The position numbers and the translations under genes are program-made. Shown here one piece after another: positions 54,218 through 63,845 of a DNA stretch of 64,000 bases (the stretch's first letter is position 1; each line of letters opens with the position of its first letter). The notes beneath the pieces are model-generated. The model worked only from the letters and a program-made list of their open reading frames with translations, did not search any database and had not been told where the DNA came from. Source of the stretch: Anaerosphaera aminiphila DSM 21120 (GTDB lineage Bacteria; Bacillota; Clostridia; Tissierellales; Peptoniphilaceae); assembly GCF_900129925.1 (NCBI RefSeq), contig NZ_FQXI01000003.1, forward strand, positions 60,311 through 124,310, written 5' to 3'.

Positions 54218-55306
54218 TTATATATTTATACTGTTTTCCGAATTTATAAATTTTGCGTTTTTCTCATCTCTTCCCTGTAATAGATACTTTGTCTCTCCTC
54301 TGTAGTTTTCCATTGTCACTTCTTTTTTTAAATTAAATATAAGGTCTCCACCATCTCTATTTATTATTAATCCAAACTTTAATCCGCTGTAAGTCAGTGC
54401 ATAATAATCTCCGTCACTATCTCCAATATAAAGTAGAGGCGGCTTTTTATAGTGCCTTTCCAGTTTTTTTAAAATTTCTGCCTTGCCCTCCAGTATTATA
54501 GCTATTTCTCTTTCGTCTACTTCTGCTAAAAATCTCTCTTCTTCACCTTTTAATAAATTAAGTCCAAAAATTTCTCCACTTGAAAATCCATAGCCATAAT
54601 TTCCTATTGCAAACTCTTCAATTACTATTTGAGATGAAGACGTACATATATAGACGTCTATGTTATTTTTTCTAAGTTCACTGAATAGTTCAATTTTTTC
54701 AGGTACATTTCTTATTCCAACTCTATGGGTAAATTCTAAAGTTTCACCATTTCTAAGTACAGTTTTAAATTCAATTCTACCAATACTTTCATTCATCCAA
54801 TAGTCTATAGCCTCTCTTGAAAGTACTCTAACTTCATCTTCAGACATATTGTAAAATAAGTATAAAATTCTATAACACTGCATTTTATAAGACATTTCAG
54901 TTGCAACTTCTACGTATATATAGACCATTTTAACTACAAAACTCTCATATACACAACTCTCTTTTACTTCTTCCAGTGTCTTTATTTTTAGCTCTTCTAA
55001 TATATATTTATAGTCCTCTCCAATTTCATCAACTATACTATTTATCTTATCTAATTCTTCTGGTTTCACGTCTATATCTTTTTTTACCACATATAAAAAT
55101 TCTTCTAATTTCATATTGTATTTTAAGTTTAATAACTGGTACATAAATACAGCTTCTTCAATGTCAAAAATAATAGTAGTATTGTCCCAATCAGATACAA
55201 CATAATTTTTTTCCCATTTACTATTAAAATTTTCCAACCTATATTCAGCTATCATTTTTTTTAATGTGCTATAGTTTTTATCTGTCCATCCTCTTTGTTT
55301 TAACAT
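54218..55306 (-). CDS. HAD-superfamily hydrolase (phosphoserine-phosphatase-like)
   Basis: Protein of 362 aa. HAD motif I DWDNTTI (nucleophile Asp), motif II CTSSSQ, a Lys in EGKAEILKK, and motif IV IGDSDGDYYAL. A long helical cap of about 165 residues between motifs I and II is larger than in SerB. Probably a small-molecule phosphatase; substrate unknown. Start after TTAGGAGAGC. Confidence 0.85.
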   Translation of the reverse strand: MLKQRGWTDKNYSTLKKMIAEYRLENFNSKWEKNYVVSDWDNTTIIFDIEEAVFMYQLLNLKYNMKLEEFLYVVKKDIDVKPEELDKINSIVDEIGEDYKYILEELKIKTLEEVKESCVYESFVVKMVYIYVEVATEMSYKMQCYRILYLFYNMSEDEVRVLSREAIDYWMNESIGRIEFKTVLRNGETLEFTHRVGIRNVPEKIELFSELRKNNIDVYICTSSSQIVIEEFAIGNYGYGFSSGEIFGLNLLKGEEERFLAEVDEREIAIILEGKAEILKKLERHYKKPPLLYIGDSDGDYYALTYSGLKFGLIINRDGGDLIFNLKKEVTMENYRGETKYLLQGRDEKNAKFINSENSINI

Positions 55307-55380
55307 ACTGCTCTCCTAATTTATAATATGATAATTGTACCACAATAAAGCACTTTCTAAAATCAAAAGGCTATTTACAT

Positions 55381-55422
55381 AAAAGAGTGCCTGTAGAATA
55401 TAATCTACAGGCACTCTTTTAT
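55381..55422 (-). terminator. Terminator of ileS
   Basis: Perfect 16-bp stem AAAAGAGTGCCTGTAG with an 8-nt loop, directly after the ileS stop codon. Confidence 0.9.
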
Positions 55423-55423
55423 A

Positions 55424-58400
55424 TTATTTTTTTGTTATTACAATTTTCCCAACGTGACCGTTTAAGTCAACTTCTCCTCTATCAAGGTCAATTTCTTCAA
55501 GATCTGTTGCCAAAGTTTCCTTTTTGATAAAGTCTTTATAGTTTCTAATTGCATTTATTACTTCGTCGTCACATTGCATTGAAATTTTAATGTTATCAAG
55601 TACGTCTAAGTCTTCTTGTTTTCTAAATTGTTGTACTTTAGAAATAAATTCTCTTACAAGTCCCTCTTCTATTAATGCCGGTGTAAGCTCTGTATCTAAA
55701 ATTACAAATAAGTTGTTTTCCATTATTACGTCAAATCCATCTTTAGATTTTATATTTATAATTATATAGTCTTCTAGTATTTCAGTGTCTTCACCGTTTA
55801 AGTTCATTATTACATTTCCCTTTGAAAGTTCTTCTACAAATTCTTTAGGGTTTACATTTTTAAGTTCATTTCCAAAGGATTTAATTTTAGGTCCCAGTAT
55901 AGAGCCTGCAACTTTAAAGTTCGGTTTTAATTCATAGTCCATAAATACTGATAGGTCGTCTTCAAATAAAACTTCCTTTACGTTTAGCTCCTCTTTTATT
56001 AAATCTGTAAGGTCTCCAATTATCTCTTTGTACTTTCCGTCTATTATAACTTTTGAGATTGGTTGGCGAACTTTTATTTTTACTTCTTCTCTTGAAGCAC
56101 GGCCTAGTGCTACTAAATTTCTCACAAGGTCCATTTTTTCTTCAAGTTTTTCATCTATTAAAGACTCATCTGAAGTAGGGAAGTATTCCAAGTGAACTGA
56201 TTCACCATCTGTTAATGACTTAAACAGTTCTTCAGCTGTAAATGGAACAAATGGAGCTATTATTTTTGTAAGTCCCAATAGTATTTCATAAGTTGTATTG
56301 TAGACTGCTTTTTTATCATCATCTATTTCTGTCTTCCAAAATCTTCTTCTGTTTCTTCTGATATACCAGTTTGAAAAATCTTCAATTACAAAGTCTTGAA
56401 TATTTCTCACAACTTTTGTAAGTTCAAATATTTCCATATCTTCTTTTACACTTTTTAACAGACTATTGTATTTTGAAAGTAGCCACTTATCTATTTCATC
56501 TCTATTTTCATAGGATACTTTAAATTCTCTTGGATCTATTTCATCTGTATTTGCATATAAGCTAAAGAAATTATAAATATTTCTCAAAGATCTAAAGAAC
56601 TTAGAGTCTACTTCTCTTAAACCTTCTTCATCAAATTTAGTTGGAGACCAAGGTGGCGAAACGTACATTAAATACCATCTAACTGTGTCAGCTCCATATT
56701 TGTCAAATAATTGAAATGGCTCTACAGTATTTCCCTTGGACTTACTCATCTTTTTGCCATATTTATCTAAGATTAAGTCATTTACCAATACATTTTTATA
56801 TGGACTTTTCCCAGTCATATAAGTTGATATTGCAAGAAGTGAATAAAACCAACCTCTTGTCTGGTCTATTCCCTCACATATGAAATCTGCAGGAAACAGC
56901 TCATTAAAATCGTCTTTGTGCTCAAATGGATAGTGCCACTGTGCAAATGGCATTGAACCTGAGTCAAACCAAACGTCAATTACTTCTTTTTCTCTAGTCA
57001 TTAACTTACCACATTCCGGACAATTTATATGAACATCATCTACATATGGTCTGTGAAGTTCTATAGTTTCATCTATATCTTCAACTGCTAAGTTTATTAG
57101 TTCTTCCCTAGAACCCACTGACTCTAAATGTCCACATTCACACTTCCAAACAGGTAGTGGTGTTCCCCAATATCTGGATCTGGAAATTGCCCAGTCATTT
57201 AAATTTTCAAGCCAGTTGCCAAATCTCTTTTCTCCAACAAAATCCGGGAACCAATTTACTCCATCATTATTTTCTATTAACTTATCTTTAAATTTTGTAA
57301 CTTCTATATACCATGATGGGTGTGCATAGTATATTAATGGAGTTCCACATCTCCAGCAGTGAGGATAGTTGTGAACAAATTTTTGTTTTTTAAACATAAG
57401 TCCATTGTCCTTTAAATAGTGGATTATATCGTGATCTGCATCCATTACAAAAGTATCCTTCCAAGGAGTTGCTGTGAATTTTCCATCTTCATCTACTGGA
57501 TTTAATACAGGTAAATCATACTTTCTTCCTGTTTTATAGTCATCTTCTCCAAATGCAGGAGCAGTGTGGACAATTCCAGTGCCGTCTTCTGTTGTAACGT
57601 AGTCAGCACAGGTTACAAAAAAAGCTTTTTTATCTACACTTAAAAATGGCAACAACTGTTCATACTCAACGTATTCCAAATCTTTGCCCTTCATTTTTTC
57701 CAATACTTCATATTCTTCGCCAATAACTTTATCTGCCAAGGCCTCTGCTAAATAATAAACTTCGTCTTTATATTTAACTTTTATATAATCTATATTCGCA
57801 TTCACTGTCAAAGCCACGTTTGATGGCAGTGTCCACGGAGTTGTAGTCCAAGCTAAAAAGTACTCATCTTTTCCCTTTAACTTAAATTTAGCAACGACAG
57901 TCTCTGTCTTTATTTCTTCGTAGCCTTGTGCAACTTCGTGAGAAGCAAGTCCAGTTCCGCATCTTGGACAATATGGCAATATTTTATGTCCTTCATATAG
58001 AAGTCCATCTTTAAACATTTTATCTAATATATGCCAAACAGATTCAATGTAGTCATTTTTAAGAGTTATATATGGATCATCTAAGTCAATTAAATATGCC
58101 ATTCTCTTAGTTAACTCTCTCCACTCTTTCTCATATTCAAATACTGAATCCCTACACATTTTATTAAATTCTGCTATTCCATATTTTTCTATATCGTGTT
58201 TATTTTTAAGTCCAAGCTTTTTTTCTACTTCAATTTCAACAGGTAAACCGTGAGTGTCCCATCCTGCTTTTCTATTGACTTTATATCCTGTCATAGTCTT
58301 ATATCTACATGTCAGGTCCTTTAATGTTCTAGCCATAACATGGTGTATTCCCGGTCTTCCATTGGCTGTTGGAGGTCCTTCATAAAAAATATATGATTCA

Positions 58401-58516
58401 TTTCCATCTCTGGCTTCAACTGACCTGTGAAGCAAGTCAATTTCTTCCCAGTATTTAGAAATATTTTCTTCTCTTTCCTTTACAGATTCCTTTGAAAGTG
58501 CTTTAAAAGCTTTCAT
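55424..58516 (-). CDS. ileS: Isoleucyl-tRNA synthetase
   Basis: Protein of 1030 aa, class Ia. Signature GRPGIHHVMAR (HIGH motif), the CP1 editing domain (TPWTLPSNVAL; ADYVTTEDGTGIVHTAPAFG), KMSKSKGN (KMSKS), Cys pairs for zinc (CPRCG, CPECGK, CGHLES), and a C-terminal tail of the eukaryote/class 2 (long) type, a form sometimes associated with natural mupirocin resistance. ATG 58516 matches the family N-terminus; the 24 extra upstream codons lie within the T-box leader. Controlled by the Ile T-box at 58540-58733. Confidence 0.97.
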   Translation of the reverse strand: MKAFKALSKESVKEREENISKYWEEIDLLHRSVEARDGNESYIFYEGPPTANGRPGIHHVMARTLKDLTCRYKTMTGYKVNRKAGWDTHGLPVEIEVEKKLGLKNKHDIEKYGIAEFNKMCRDSVFEYEKEWRELTKRMAYLIDLDDPYITLKNDYIESVWHILDKMFKDGLLYEGHKILPYCPRCGTGLASHEVAQGYEEIKTETVVAKFKLKGKDEYFLAWTTTPWTLPSNVALTVNANIDYIKVKYKDEVYYLAEALADKVIGEEYEVLEKMKGKDLEYVEYEQLLPFLSVDKKAFFVTCADYVTTEDGTGIVHTAPAFGEDDYKTGRKYDLPVLNPVDEDGKFTATPWKDTFVMDADHDIIHYLKDNGLMFKKQKFVHNYPHCWRCGTPLIYYAHPSWYIEVTKFKDKLIENNDGVNWFPDFVGEKRFGNWLENLNDWAISRSRYWGTPLPVWKCECGHLESVGSREELINLAVEDIDETIELHRPYVDDVHINCPECGKLMTREKEVIDVWFDSGSMPFAQWHYPFEHKDDFNELFPADFICEGIDQTRGWFYSLLAISTYMTGKSPYKNVLVNDLILDKYGKKMSKSKGNTVEPFQLFDKYGADTVRWYLMYVSPPWSPTKFDEEGLREVDSKFFRSLRNIYNFFSLYANTDEIDPREFKVSYENRDEIDKWLLSKYNSLLKSVKEDMEIFELTKVVRNIQDFVIEDFSNWYIRRNRRRFWKTEIDDDKKAVYNTTYEILLGLTKIIAPFVPFTAEELFKSLTDGESVHLEYFPTSDESLIDEKLEEKMDLVRNLVALGRASREEVKIKVRQPISKVIIDGKYKEIIGDLTDLIKEELNVKEVLFEDDLSVFMDYELKPNFKVAGSILGPKIKSFGNELKNVNPKEFVEELSKGNVIMNLNGEDTEILEDYIIINIKSKDGFDVIMENNLFVILDTELTPALIEEGLVREFISKVQQFRKQEDLDVLDNIKISMQCDDEVINAIRNYKDFIKKETLATDLEEIDLDRGEVDLNGHVGKIVITKK

Positions 58517-58539
58517 CTTATCTATCACTCCTATATAAA

Positions 58540-58733
58540 AATAAAAAATCCCTTTAAAATAAAGGGACGAACAGTGTCGCGGTACCACCCTAATTACAGG
58601 TAACTATCACTTGATATCTTAACGCGATTAACGTTAGAACTCCAAGCTGATCTATATAATAATATTTTATGCCCTTACACCACATAGGCACTCTCTTTAA
58701 AAAAAATTATTATACCCTTCTCTTCACTGTTCT
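58540..58733 (-). promoter_or_regulatory. Isoleucine T-box riboswitch with terminator/antiterminator
   Basis: The T-box GGGTGGTACCGCG is at 58578-58590. Stem I runs from AGAAC (58729-58733) to GTTCT (58636-58640). It has the AGAGAG bulge, the GGTGTAA apical loop, and an upper TATAATAAT/ATTATTATA stem. The specifier loop reads TAG-ATC-AGC with the Ile codon ATC at 58649-58651. The terminator is TCCCTTT/AAAGGGA plus a T-run (58541-58567). Uncharged tRNA-Ile favours antitermination and ileS expression. Stem I begins within the stop codon of the upstream Rrf2 gene, so the promoter must be inside or before that gene. Confidence 0.95.
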
Positions 58734-59148
58734 ATACAAATTGATCTAAAGTTGAACTGCTAAATGAATCAATCAACATACTTTTTACATCTACTAATTT
58801 CATATGAAACTTGCAATAATTGTATGCCGCCGGATTGTTTCCAAATAGTGTGCAATCTGGTCCCTCTTCATCTAGGCAATTATTCACCACAATTGGTCCA
58901 TCAACAGCTAAAATAATATCATATAAAGAAATAGTTTCTTTTGGTCTTTTTAACTTGTAACCTCCAGTAGCTCCCCTTTGAGCTTCTGTTATTCCTGCTA
59001 AATTTAATTTTCTAAGTATTCTAAGAGCAAATCTCTCAGGAATTGATTGTTGGTATGCAATTTTGGGAGCACCTACAATTTCTCCTTCCCTACTTGCTAA
59101 ATACGCACAAATTCTGAAGGCATAGTCAATCTCTCGGGTTATTTTCAA
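58732..59148 (-). CDS. Rrf2-family transcriptional regulator
   Basis: Protein of 138 aa with the Rrf2 winged helix (MKITREIDYAFRICAYLA; IPERFALRILRKLNLAGI) and three Cys (C91, C99, C112) in the position of the [Fe-S]-binding Cys of IscR-type members, so it may sense Fe-S status, NO or redox. TTG start at 59148 gives the family N-terminus; an in-frame stop lies two codons upstream. Its stop codon is the first base pair region of the ileS T-box. May control the SAF-domain gene upstream, which is 56 nt away. Confidence 0.9.
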   Translation of the reverse strand: MKITREIDYAFRICAYLASREGEIVGAPKIAYQQSIPERFALRILRKLNLAGITEAQRGATGGYKLKRPKETISLYDIILAVDGPIVVNNCLDEEGPDCTLFGNNPAAYNYCKFHMKLVDVKSMLIDSFSSSTLDQFV

Positions 59149-59204
59149 ATTCTATCACCATACTCCTTTTGGTACATCCACCATATAATATAATAAAAAA
59201 CCCG

Positions 59205-60485
59205 TTACGTCAATGTAAAAAAGTTCTCCTGTTCTCTTCTAATTCTTACTATTTCAGAACTTTCATCTAGCTCCACATCTTCATAACTCAATGCCTCGCC
59301 TTTTTTTATATTTCTTCTCACTCTTACATTTCCCACTAAAATTCCCATTGGAATTAAGTTTTCGCTTTTTTGTACTTCCGCACTTTCTAATACACCATAT
59401 ACTGTATTGCCGCCAATTCCATCTATGCTCTCTCCAATTGCTAAATCTTTTTTTGCAATTGCTACAGTTTCAGCCACTGGTTTTCCTATACTGGCAATTG
59501 AGCTATCTCTAAGTACAACTGCCTTTATTATAGAGTTTGGGGTTTCAATACTAGTTAAATGATAAGGTCTATATATGGCAAAATTAGGGCCATCGCCCAT
59601 TTTTAAATAATTCATTTCAGAAGTGAGTACATCGGATTTACACTTCACTATGGCAAATACTCCTGGTGCAATTCCCTTTACAAAGTCCACAGTTTTGTAA
59701 CTATTTAATATTCCGCCTTCATCTTTAGTCTTTATATCCTCTGCCAAAGTTTTTGGTGAGGATATAAATCCATGGCAACCTCTTGTATCTGGTAAAAATC
59801 CTGTTGCATTACAAACTGCATTTAACTCTGTCATCGTATTTGTTCCATCGACAAAAGAAGTTAACATTTTCGGGTTTAAGCCCTTTTTTAAAGCTTCCTC
59901 TTTTAGTTCATCTGGTGTAGCATAATAATTTAACTCATTATTCTTACCTTTACCCAAAACTAAAATTTCAAAACCAACTGTATTTAAAAATTCATATAAT
60001 TCAATTATAGCGCCCGGTTCATCGCCTGCTGAACCTGTATATATTACTCCCTTTTTATCAGCCAATACTTTTAAATAGCACCCAACAGTAGCATCCATTT
60101 CTACATTTAATGTTACAATGTCAACGCCATTTTCAATTGCGCAAAGAGAAATTTTTGTTCCCTCTTCTGTATTTCCTGTACAGTCTACAACACAGTCTAC
60201 AACAGTTGCAGCTATTTTATTGTTCGTTGTAGCAACATAGTATCCTCTATCTATAGCCTCTTTAGCCTCTTCAATAGAATTTGTTTCAATTACTTTACTT
60301 CTATCAACTTTCGCCTTATCCAAAGCACTATAAACTGATTCCAATCTTCTAGAAGACATAACTGCCGGAATAAAATTATCTAAAAGTTCAAGTTGTGCCA
60401 CTAGAGATGAACCCATAATACCTGCACCCACTATTCCAACTTTTATTTCTCCGTGTTTTTCTAAAGATTTTTTTAAATAGAACAT
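59205..60485 (-). CDS. NAD(P)-dependent homoserine-dehydrogenase-like oxidoreductase with SAF domain
   Basis: Protein of 426 aa: N-terminal Rossmann fold (KVGIVGAGIMGSSLVAQL), a homoserine-dehydrogenase-like catalytic domain (GSAGDEPGAI; DGTNTMTEL), and a C-terminal SAF domain (NVRVRRNIKKGEALSYEDVE). Proteins of this layout occur in carbohydrate acid and amino acid catabolism; the substrate here is unknown. ATG 60485 follows GGAGG by 5 nt. Monocistronic or followed by Rrf2. Confidence 0.85.
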   Translation of the reverse strand: MFYLKKSLEKHGEIKVGIVGAGIMGSSLVAQLELLDNFIPAVMSSRRLESVYSALDKAKVDRSKVIETNSIEEAKEAIDRGYYVATTNNKIAATVVDCVVDCTGNTEEGTKISLCAIENGVDIVTLNVEMDATVGCYLKVLADKKGVIYTGSAGDEPGAIIELYEFLNTVGFEILVLGKGKNNELNYYATPDELKEEALKKGLNPKMLTSFVDGTNTMTELNAVCNATGFLPDTRGCHGFISSPKTLAEDIKTKDEGGILNSYKTVDFVKGIAPGVFAIVKCKSDVLTSEMNYLKMGDGPNFAIYRPYHLTSIETPNSIIKAVVLRDSSIASIGKPVAETVAIAKKDLAIGESIDGIGGNTVYGVLESAEVQKSENLIPMGILVGNVRVRRNIKKGEALSYEDVELDESSEIVRIRREQENFFTLT

Positions 60486-60521
60486 AAATTCCTCCAAATA
60501 ACAAAGAATAAAATTATAAAG

Positions 60522-61724
60522 TTAATTAATAGATCTTGCTGCTAATATAGCTGAAGTCGCAGCCCACTGTATATTGTATCCGCCACAATCTCCATCTACA
60601 TCCATTACCTCTCCTATTATATAGAGACCTTTTATAATTTTAGATTCAAAAGTTTCCTCATCAATTTCACTTGTAAGCACTCCGCCACTTGTAACTTGAG
60701 AGTTTTCAAATCCCTTTGTTCCCTCTACTTTAAACTTCATTCCCAACAATAAGTCTATTAACAATGCAATATCTCTGTTAGACAACATATCCATTGTAAT
60801 ATCTTTATTAAATTTCAACATTTCCAATACAATATATATAAATTTTTTATCTATAATTCCCAAGAGCCAGCGCTCAATTGAATAATTTTGCAGTGTATAA
60901 AACCTATTTAACAATTTTTCTCTTACTTGAGTCTTGTCTTTAATATTATTTATTAGTGGCACTATTATTGATAAATTGCCTTTTTGGTAATTTATCATTC
61001 GAGATATATCTAAAATAGGCGGACCACTAATTCCATAGTTAGTAAATAATATTTCACCATGTCGCCTATCTATAATTTTATCATCTTCGTAAAGCTCTAC
61101 TTCACCTACAACTTTTACGCCACTTAGGTGTTTTAAATAATTTGAATTTAATTTCACCTGTGTCAAAGCTGGAAAGACATCAGATATAGTATGTCCCAAT
61201 TTCTGAACTAACTTGTAGCTCCTTCCGTCTGAGCCTGATGATGGCATAGAAGATCCTCCCACTGCAAAGATAACTCTATCTGCAGTAAAACTCTCCTCAT
61301 TTGTACGAACTATAAAACCATTTTTCTTTTCTATAGAAATAACTCTTTTAGAAGTAAGTACATCTACTCCCAGTTCTTCCAGCTCTTCTAAGAGCATATT
61401 TACCACACTTTGTGCCTTTAATGCTATTGGAAAAATTTTACCATTATTTTCCTCTGTAGTAATTATTCCAATTTCATTTAAATAATTAATAAAGTCCTCA
61501 TTGTTAAATTTTGACAGTGCCATTTCAACAACATCACCTTCACAGTGATAATTTTCTCTTCCCAAATTAACATTAGTTAAATTACATCTTCCATTTCCGG
61601 TAACTAACATCTTTTTTAACACTCTGTCGTTTCTCTCTAAAATAATTACATCATGACCATTTTTACGCAACTCAATTGCAGCAAAAATTCCGGAAATTCC
61701 TCCGCCAATTACTATTATTTTCAT
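60522..61724 (-). CDS. NAD(P)/FAD-dependent oxidoreductase (HI0933/YhiN/BaiN family)
   Basis: Protein of 400 aa. FAD dinucleotide site IIVIGGGISGIFAAIELR, NGRCNLTN, GGSSMPSSGSDG, and C-terminal GGYNIQWA. A flavoprotein of broad but poorly defined function. ATG 61724 shares its A with the stop codon of the small membrane-peptide gene (TAATG), which shows translational coupling; the TTG three codons earlier is a weaker alternative. Confidence 0.92.
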   Translation of the reverse strand: MKIIVIGGGISGIFAAIELRKNGHDVIILERNDRVLKKMLVTGNGRCNLTNVNLGRENYHCEGDVVEMALSKFNNEDFINYLNEIGIITTEENNGKIFPIALKAQSVVNMLLEELEELGVDVLTSKRVISIEKKNGFIVRTNEESFTADRVIFAVGGSSMPSSGSDGRSYKLVQKLGHTISDVFPALTQVKLNSNYLKHLSGVKVVGEVELYEDDKIIDRRHGEILFTNYGISGPPILDISRMINYQKGNLSIIVPLINNIKDKTQVREKLLNRFYTLQNYSIERWLLGIIDKKFIYIVLEMLKFNKDITMDMLSNRDIALLIDLLLGMKFKVEGTKGFENSQVTSGGVLTSEIDEETFESKIIKGLYIIGEVMDVDGDCGGYNIQWAATSAILAARSIN

Positions 61725-61888
61725 TAAAACCAAGTCCTATAAATATAAATTACATACAAAATAGTAACAATCACAAAAGCAATGCTAGTTTGTTTCTTTT
61801 TTTGATATATAGAGTACCCTGTAAAAAACAACAGTAAAATTAGAAACATAATATTAGTAGTTAAACTATTCGATAAAGTTAATGACAT
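61724..61888 (-). CDS. Two-helix membrane peptide, 54 aa, coupled to the flavoprotein gene
   Basis: The ATG at 61888 follows a perfect AAGGAGGTAATT ribosome binding site. Two hydrophobic helices (IMFLILLLFFTGYSIY; SIAFVIVTILYVIYIY) are linked by a basic QKKKQ turn. The stop codon overlaps the flavoprotein start (TAATG). The strong site and coupling make it a real gene. No family recognised; a membrane partner of the flavoprotein is possible. Confidence 0.78.
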   Translation of the reverse strand: MSLTLSNSLTTNIMFLILLLFFTGYSIYQKKKQTSIAFVIVTILYVIYIYRTWF

Positions 61889-62094
61889 AATTACCTCCTT
61901 CTGCACTCTATTAATTATATATAATAGACTTAGATTTTTAAAGCACTAATATCTAATCTTTTCTCAATTAAAAGTTACAATCTCAATATTATATGTTGTT
62001 GTATTTAAATTGCCTTAGCTATAGAATAATATTATAGTAAATATTTAATTAACATCATTTTATTTAATTAATTTACAAATTTTGGAGGTATAAA

Positions 62095-63519
62095 ATGAAA
62101 TTAGAAAATATTGAACCTACATTGGTTTTTAAGTACTTTGAAGAAATATCTCAAATACCTAGAGCTTCTGGAAATGAACTTGGAATTTCAAATTACTTAG
62201 TTAAATTTGCTAACGATAGAAATTTAGAAGTAATTCAAGACGAAAAATTAAATGTAATAATTAGAAAAAAAGCATCTATTGGATATGAAAACTCCAAAGC
62301 TATAATACTACAAGGCCATATGGATATGGTTCCTGAAAAGGGAGAACATTCAACACATGACTTTGAAAAAGATCCAATTGAACTGGTAGTTGAAGATGAC
62401 ACCTTACACGCAAATGACACTACTCTTGGTGCAGATGACGGAATTGGAGTTGCTATGGCACTTGCTGTTTTAGATGACGACAATATACTTCATGGACCAT
62501 TGGAAGTTCTAGTTACAGTATCTGAAGAAACAGACTTAGGAGGCGCATTGGCACTTTCTGACAGTGTTTTAAAAGGAGACTACTTAATAAATATCGACTC
62601 TGAAGAAGAGGGAATTATGACCGTAGGATCTGCAGGCGGAGAACTATACACCGGATACTTCACTCCGGAAATTACTTCTATTTCCAATGAATATAAAAGC
62701 TATGAATTTAATTTTACAGGACTTACTGGAGGTCACAGCGGAAACGAAATAGCGAACCCAAAGGGGAATATGATTGTCGTTATGGCAGACTTCATTTCTA
62801 AGCTTAGTGATTCTATGTTAATTGACTTTTCCTGTGGTACTAAGGACAATGCCATACCTAGAATGGGAAAACTTAAAATAGCACTTAAAAACGTTGATAA
62901 TATTAACTTAGTTTTTGAAGAACTCTATGAAAAATACAAGAACTTAGATGGAAAATTATCAATATCTTACAATGAAATGAATAACCCTTCAACAGCTCAA
63001 AGTAGCATCTCAACAGCAAAATTCGCTGAGTATTTACTTTCTCTTCCAACTGGAGTTAACAGCTTTATAGATGAAAAAAATAAAATTGTTGCATCTTCAT
63101 CTAATTTGGCAATTGTAACTAAAAAAGATAATTCTGCCTACGAAGTTTGGAACTCCATTAGATTTAGTGCTGAATCTTTACTAGATGACTTTAAAAATAA
63201 ATTTAATGAAGTATCTAAAAATTATCCAGTTACATTTAACTATTCAAATTACTATCCTGAATGGGAGTATAAGAAAGAATCTGAATTTAGAGAAATAGCA
63301 ATGAACTTATATGAGAAAATGTACAATAAAAAAATGACACTTGAGATTACCCATGGTGGTCTTGAATGTGGGGTATTCTACGTTAAATATAAAAACTTAG
63401 ATATGATTTCAATTGGACCTGACATAAGGGGAGCTCACACTACAACAGAGTCTCTATCTATTTCATCTACTAAGAGAGTGTACGACTATTTAATAGAACT
63501 CTTAAAATCATTAAAATAA
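62095..63519 (+). CDS. pepD: PepD-type aminoacyl-histidine dipeptidase
   Basis: Complete 474-aa M20 PepD. Metal motifs QGHMDMVPEKG, TTLGADDGIGVAMA, VSEETDLGGA, NIDSEEEG, and the C-terminal H in THGGLECG and RGAHTTTES. Broad dipeptidase feeding amino acid fermentation. It is colinear with the truncated pepD at 1-781, 62 kb away. Start after TTTTGGAGG; own terminator. Confidence 0.97.
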   Translation: MKLENIEPTLVFKYFEEISQIPRASGNELGISNYLVKFANDRNLEVIQDEKLNVIIRKKASIGYENSKAIILQGHMDMVPEKGEHSTHDFEKDPIELVVEDDTLHANDTTLGADDGIGVAMALAVLDDDNILHGPLEVLVTVSEETDLGGALALSDSVLKGDYLINIDSEEEGIMTVGSAGGELYTGYFTPEITSISNEYKSYEFNFTGLTGGHSGNEIANPKGNMIVVMADFISKLSDSMLIDFSCGTKDNAIPRMGKLKIALKNVDNINLVFEELYEKYKNLDGKLSISYNEMNNPSTAQSSISTAKFAEYLLSLPTGVNSFIDEKNKIVASSSNLAIVTKKDNSAYEVWNSIRFSAESLLDDFKNKFNEVSKNYPVTFNYSNYYPEWEYKKESEFREIAMNLYEKMYNKKMTLEITHGGLECGVFYVKYKNLDMISIGPDIRGAHTTTESLSISSTKRVYDYLIELLKSLK

Positions 63520-63536
63520 ATCTAAAATCAAATACT

Positions 63537-63566
63537 AAAGGCATGCCAATAGAGCATGCTTTTTTG
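63537..63566 (+). terminator. Terminator of the second pepD
   Basis: AAAGGCATGC and GCATGCTTTTTT form a GC-rich stem with a 7-nt loop 18 nt after the stop codon. Confidence 0.85.
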
Positions 63567-63611
63567 TTTGTTCCATATTAATAAATATAATATAAAATAA
63601 AATAATGTAAA

Positions 63612-63660
63612 TAAAAAAGTCCACCAACGATACTTAAACGTATTCGTCAATAGACTTTTA
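63612..63660 (-). terminator. Terminator of the rRNA operon
   Basis: AAAAGTC...GACTTTT with an inner ACGAATAC/GTATCGT stem and a T-run on the minus strand, just past the 5S gene. No tRNA gene lies between 5S and the terminator. Confidence 0.85.
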
Positions 63661-63666
63661 TGTAAA

Positions 63667-63780
63667 CCGGCATCACCTACTCTCCCAGGTCGTTACCAAC
63701 CAAGTACCATCGGCGTAATGAGGCTTAACTTCTGTGTTCGATATGGTTACAGGTGTGTCCCTCTTACTATATGCACCGGA
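63667..63780 (-). rRNA. rrf: 5S ribosomal RNA
   Basis: About 114 nt. The minus strand has the terminal CCGG pairing, the conserved GAACACAGAAGTTAAG loop region, CGCCGATGGTACT and GGGAGAGTAGG. It follows the 23S gene by about 65 nt. Confidence 0.96.
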
Positions 63781-63845
63781 TTAAACCACAACAACTACTT
63801 ATATATATAACTTCTTTTACCTACTATTCCTAGTTAGGTTATTAT

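Noticed and set aside
58705..58714. TATAAT just before ileS as a promoter -10
   Set aside because: These bases pair with ATTATTATA as the upper arm of T-box Stem I, and no -35 lies at the right distance.
63581..63780. A tRNA gene after the 5S rRNA
   Set aside because: I looked for cloverleaf and TTCGA-type T-loop sequence between 5S and the terminator and found none.
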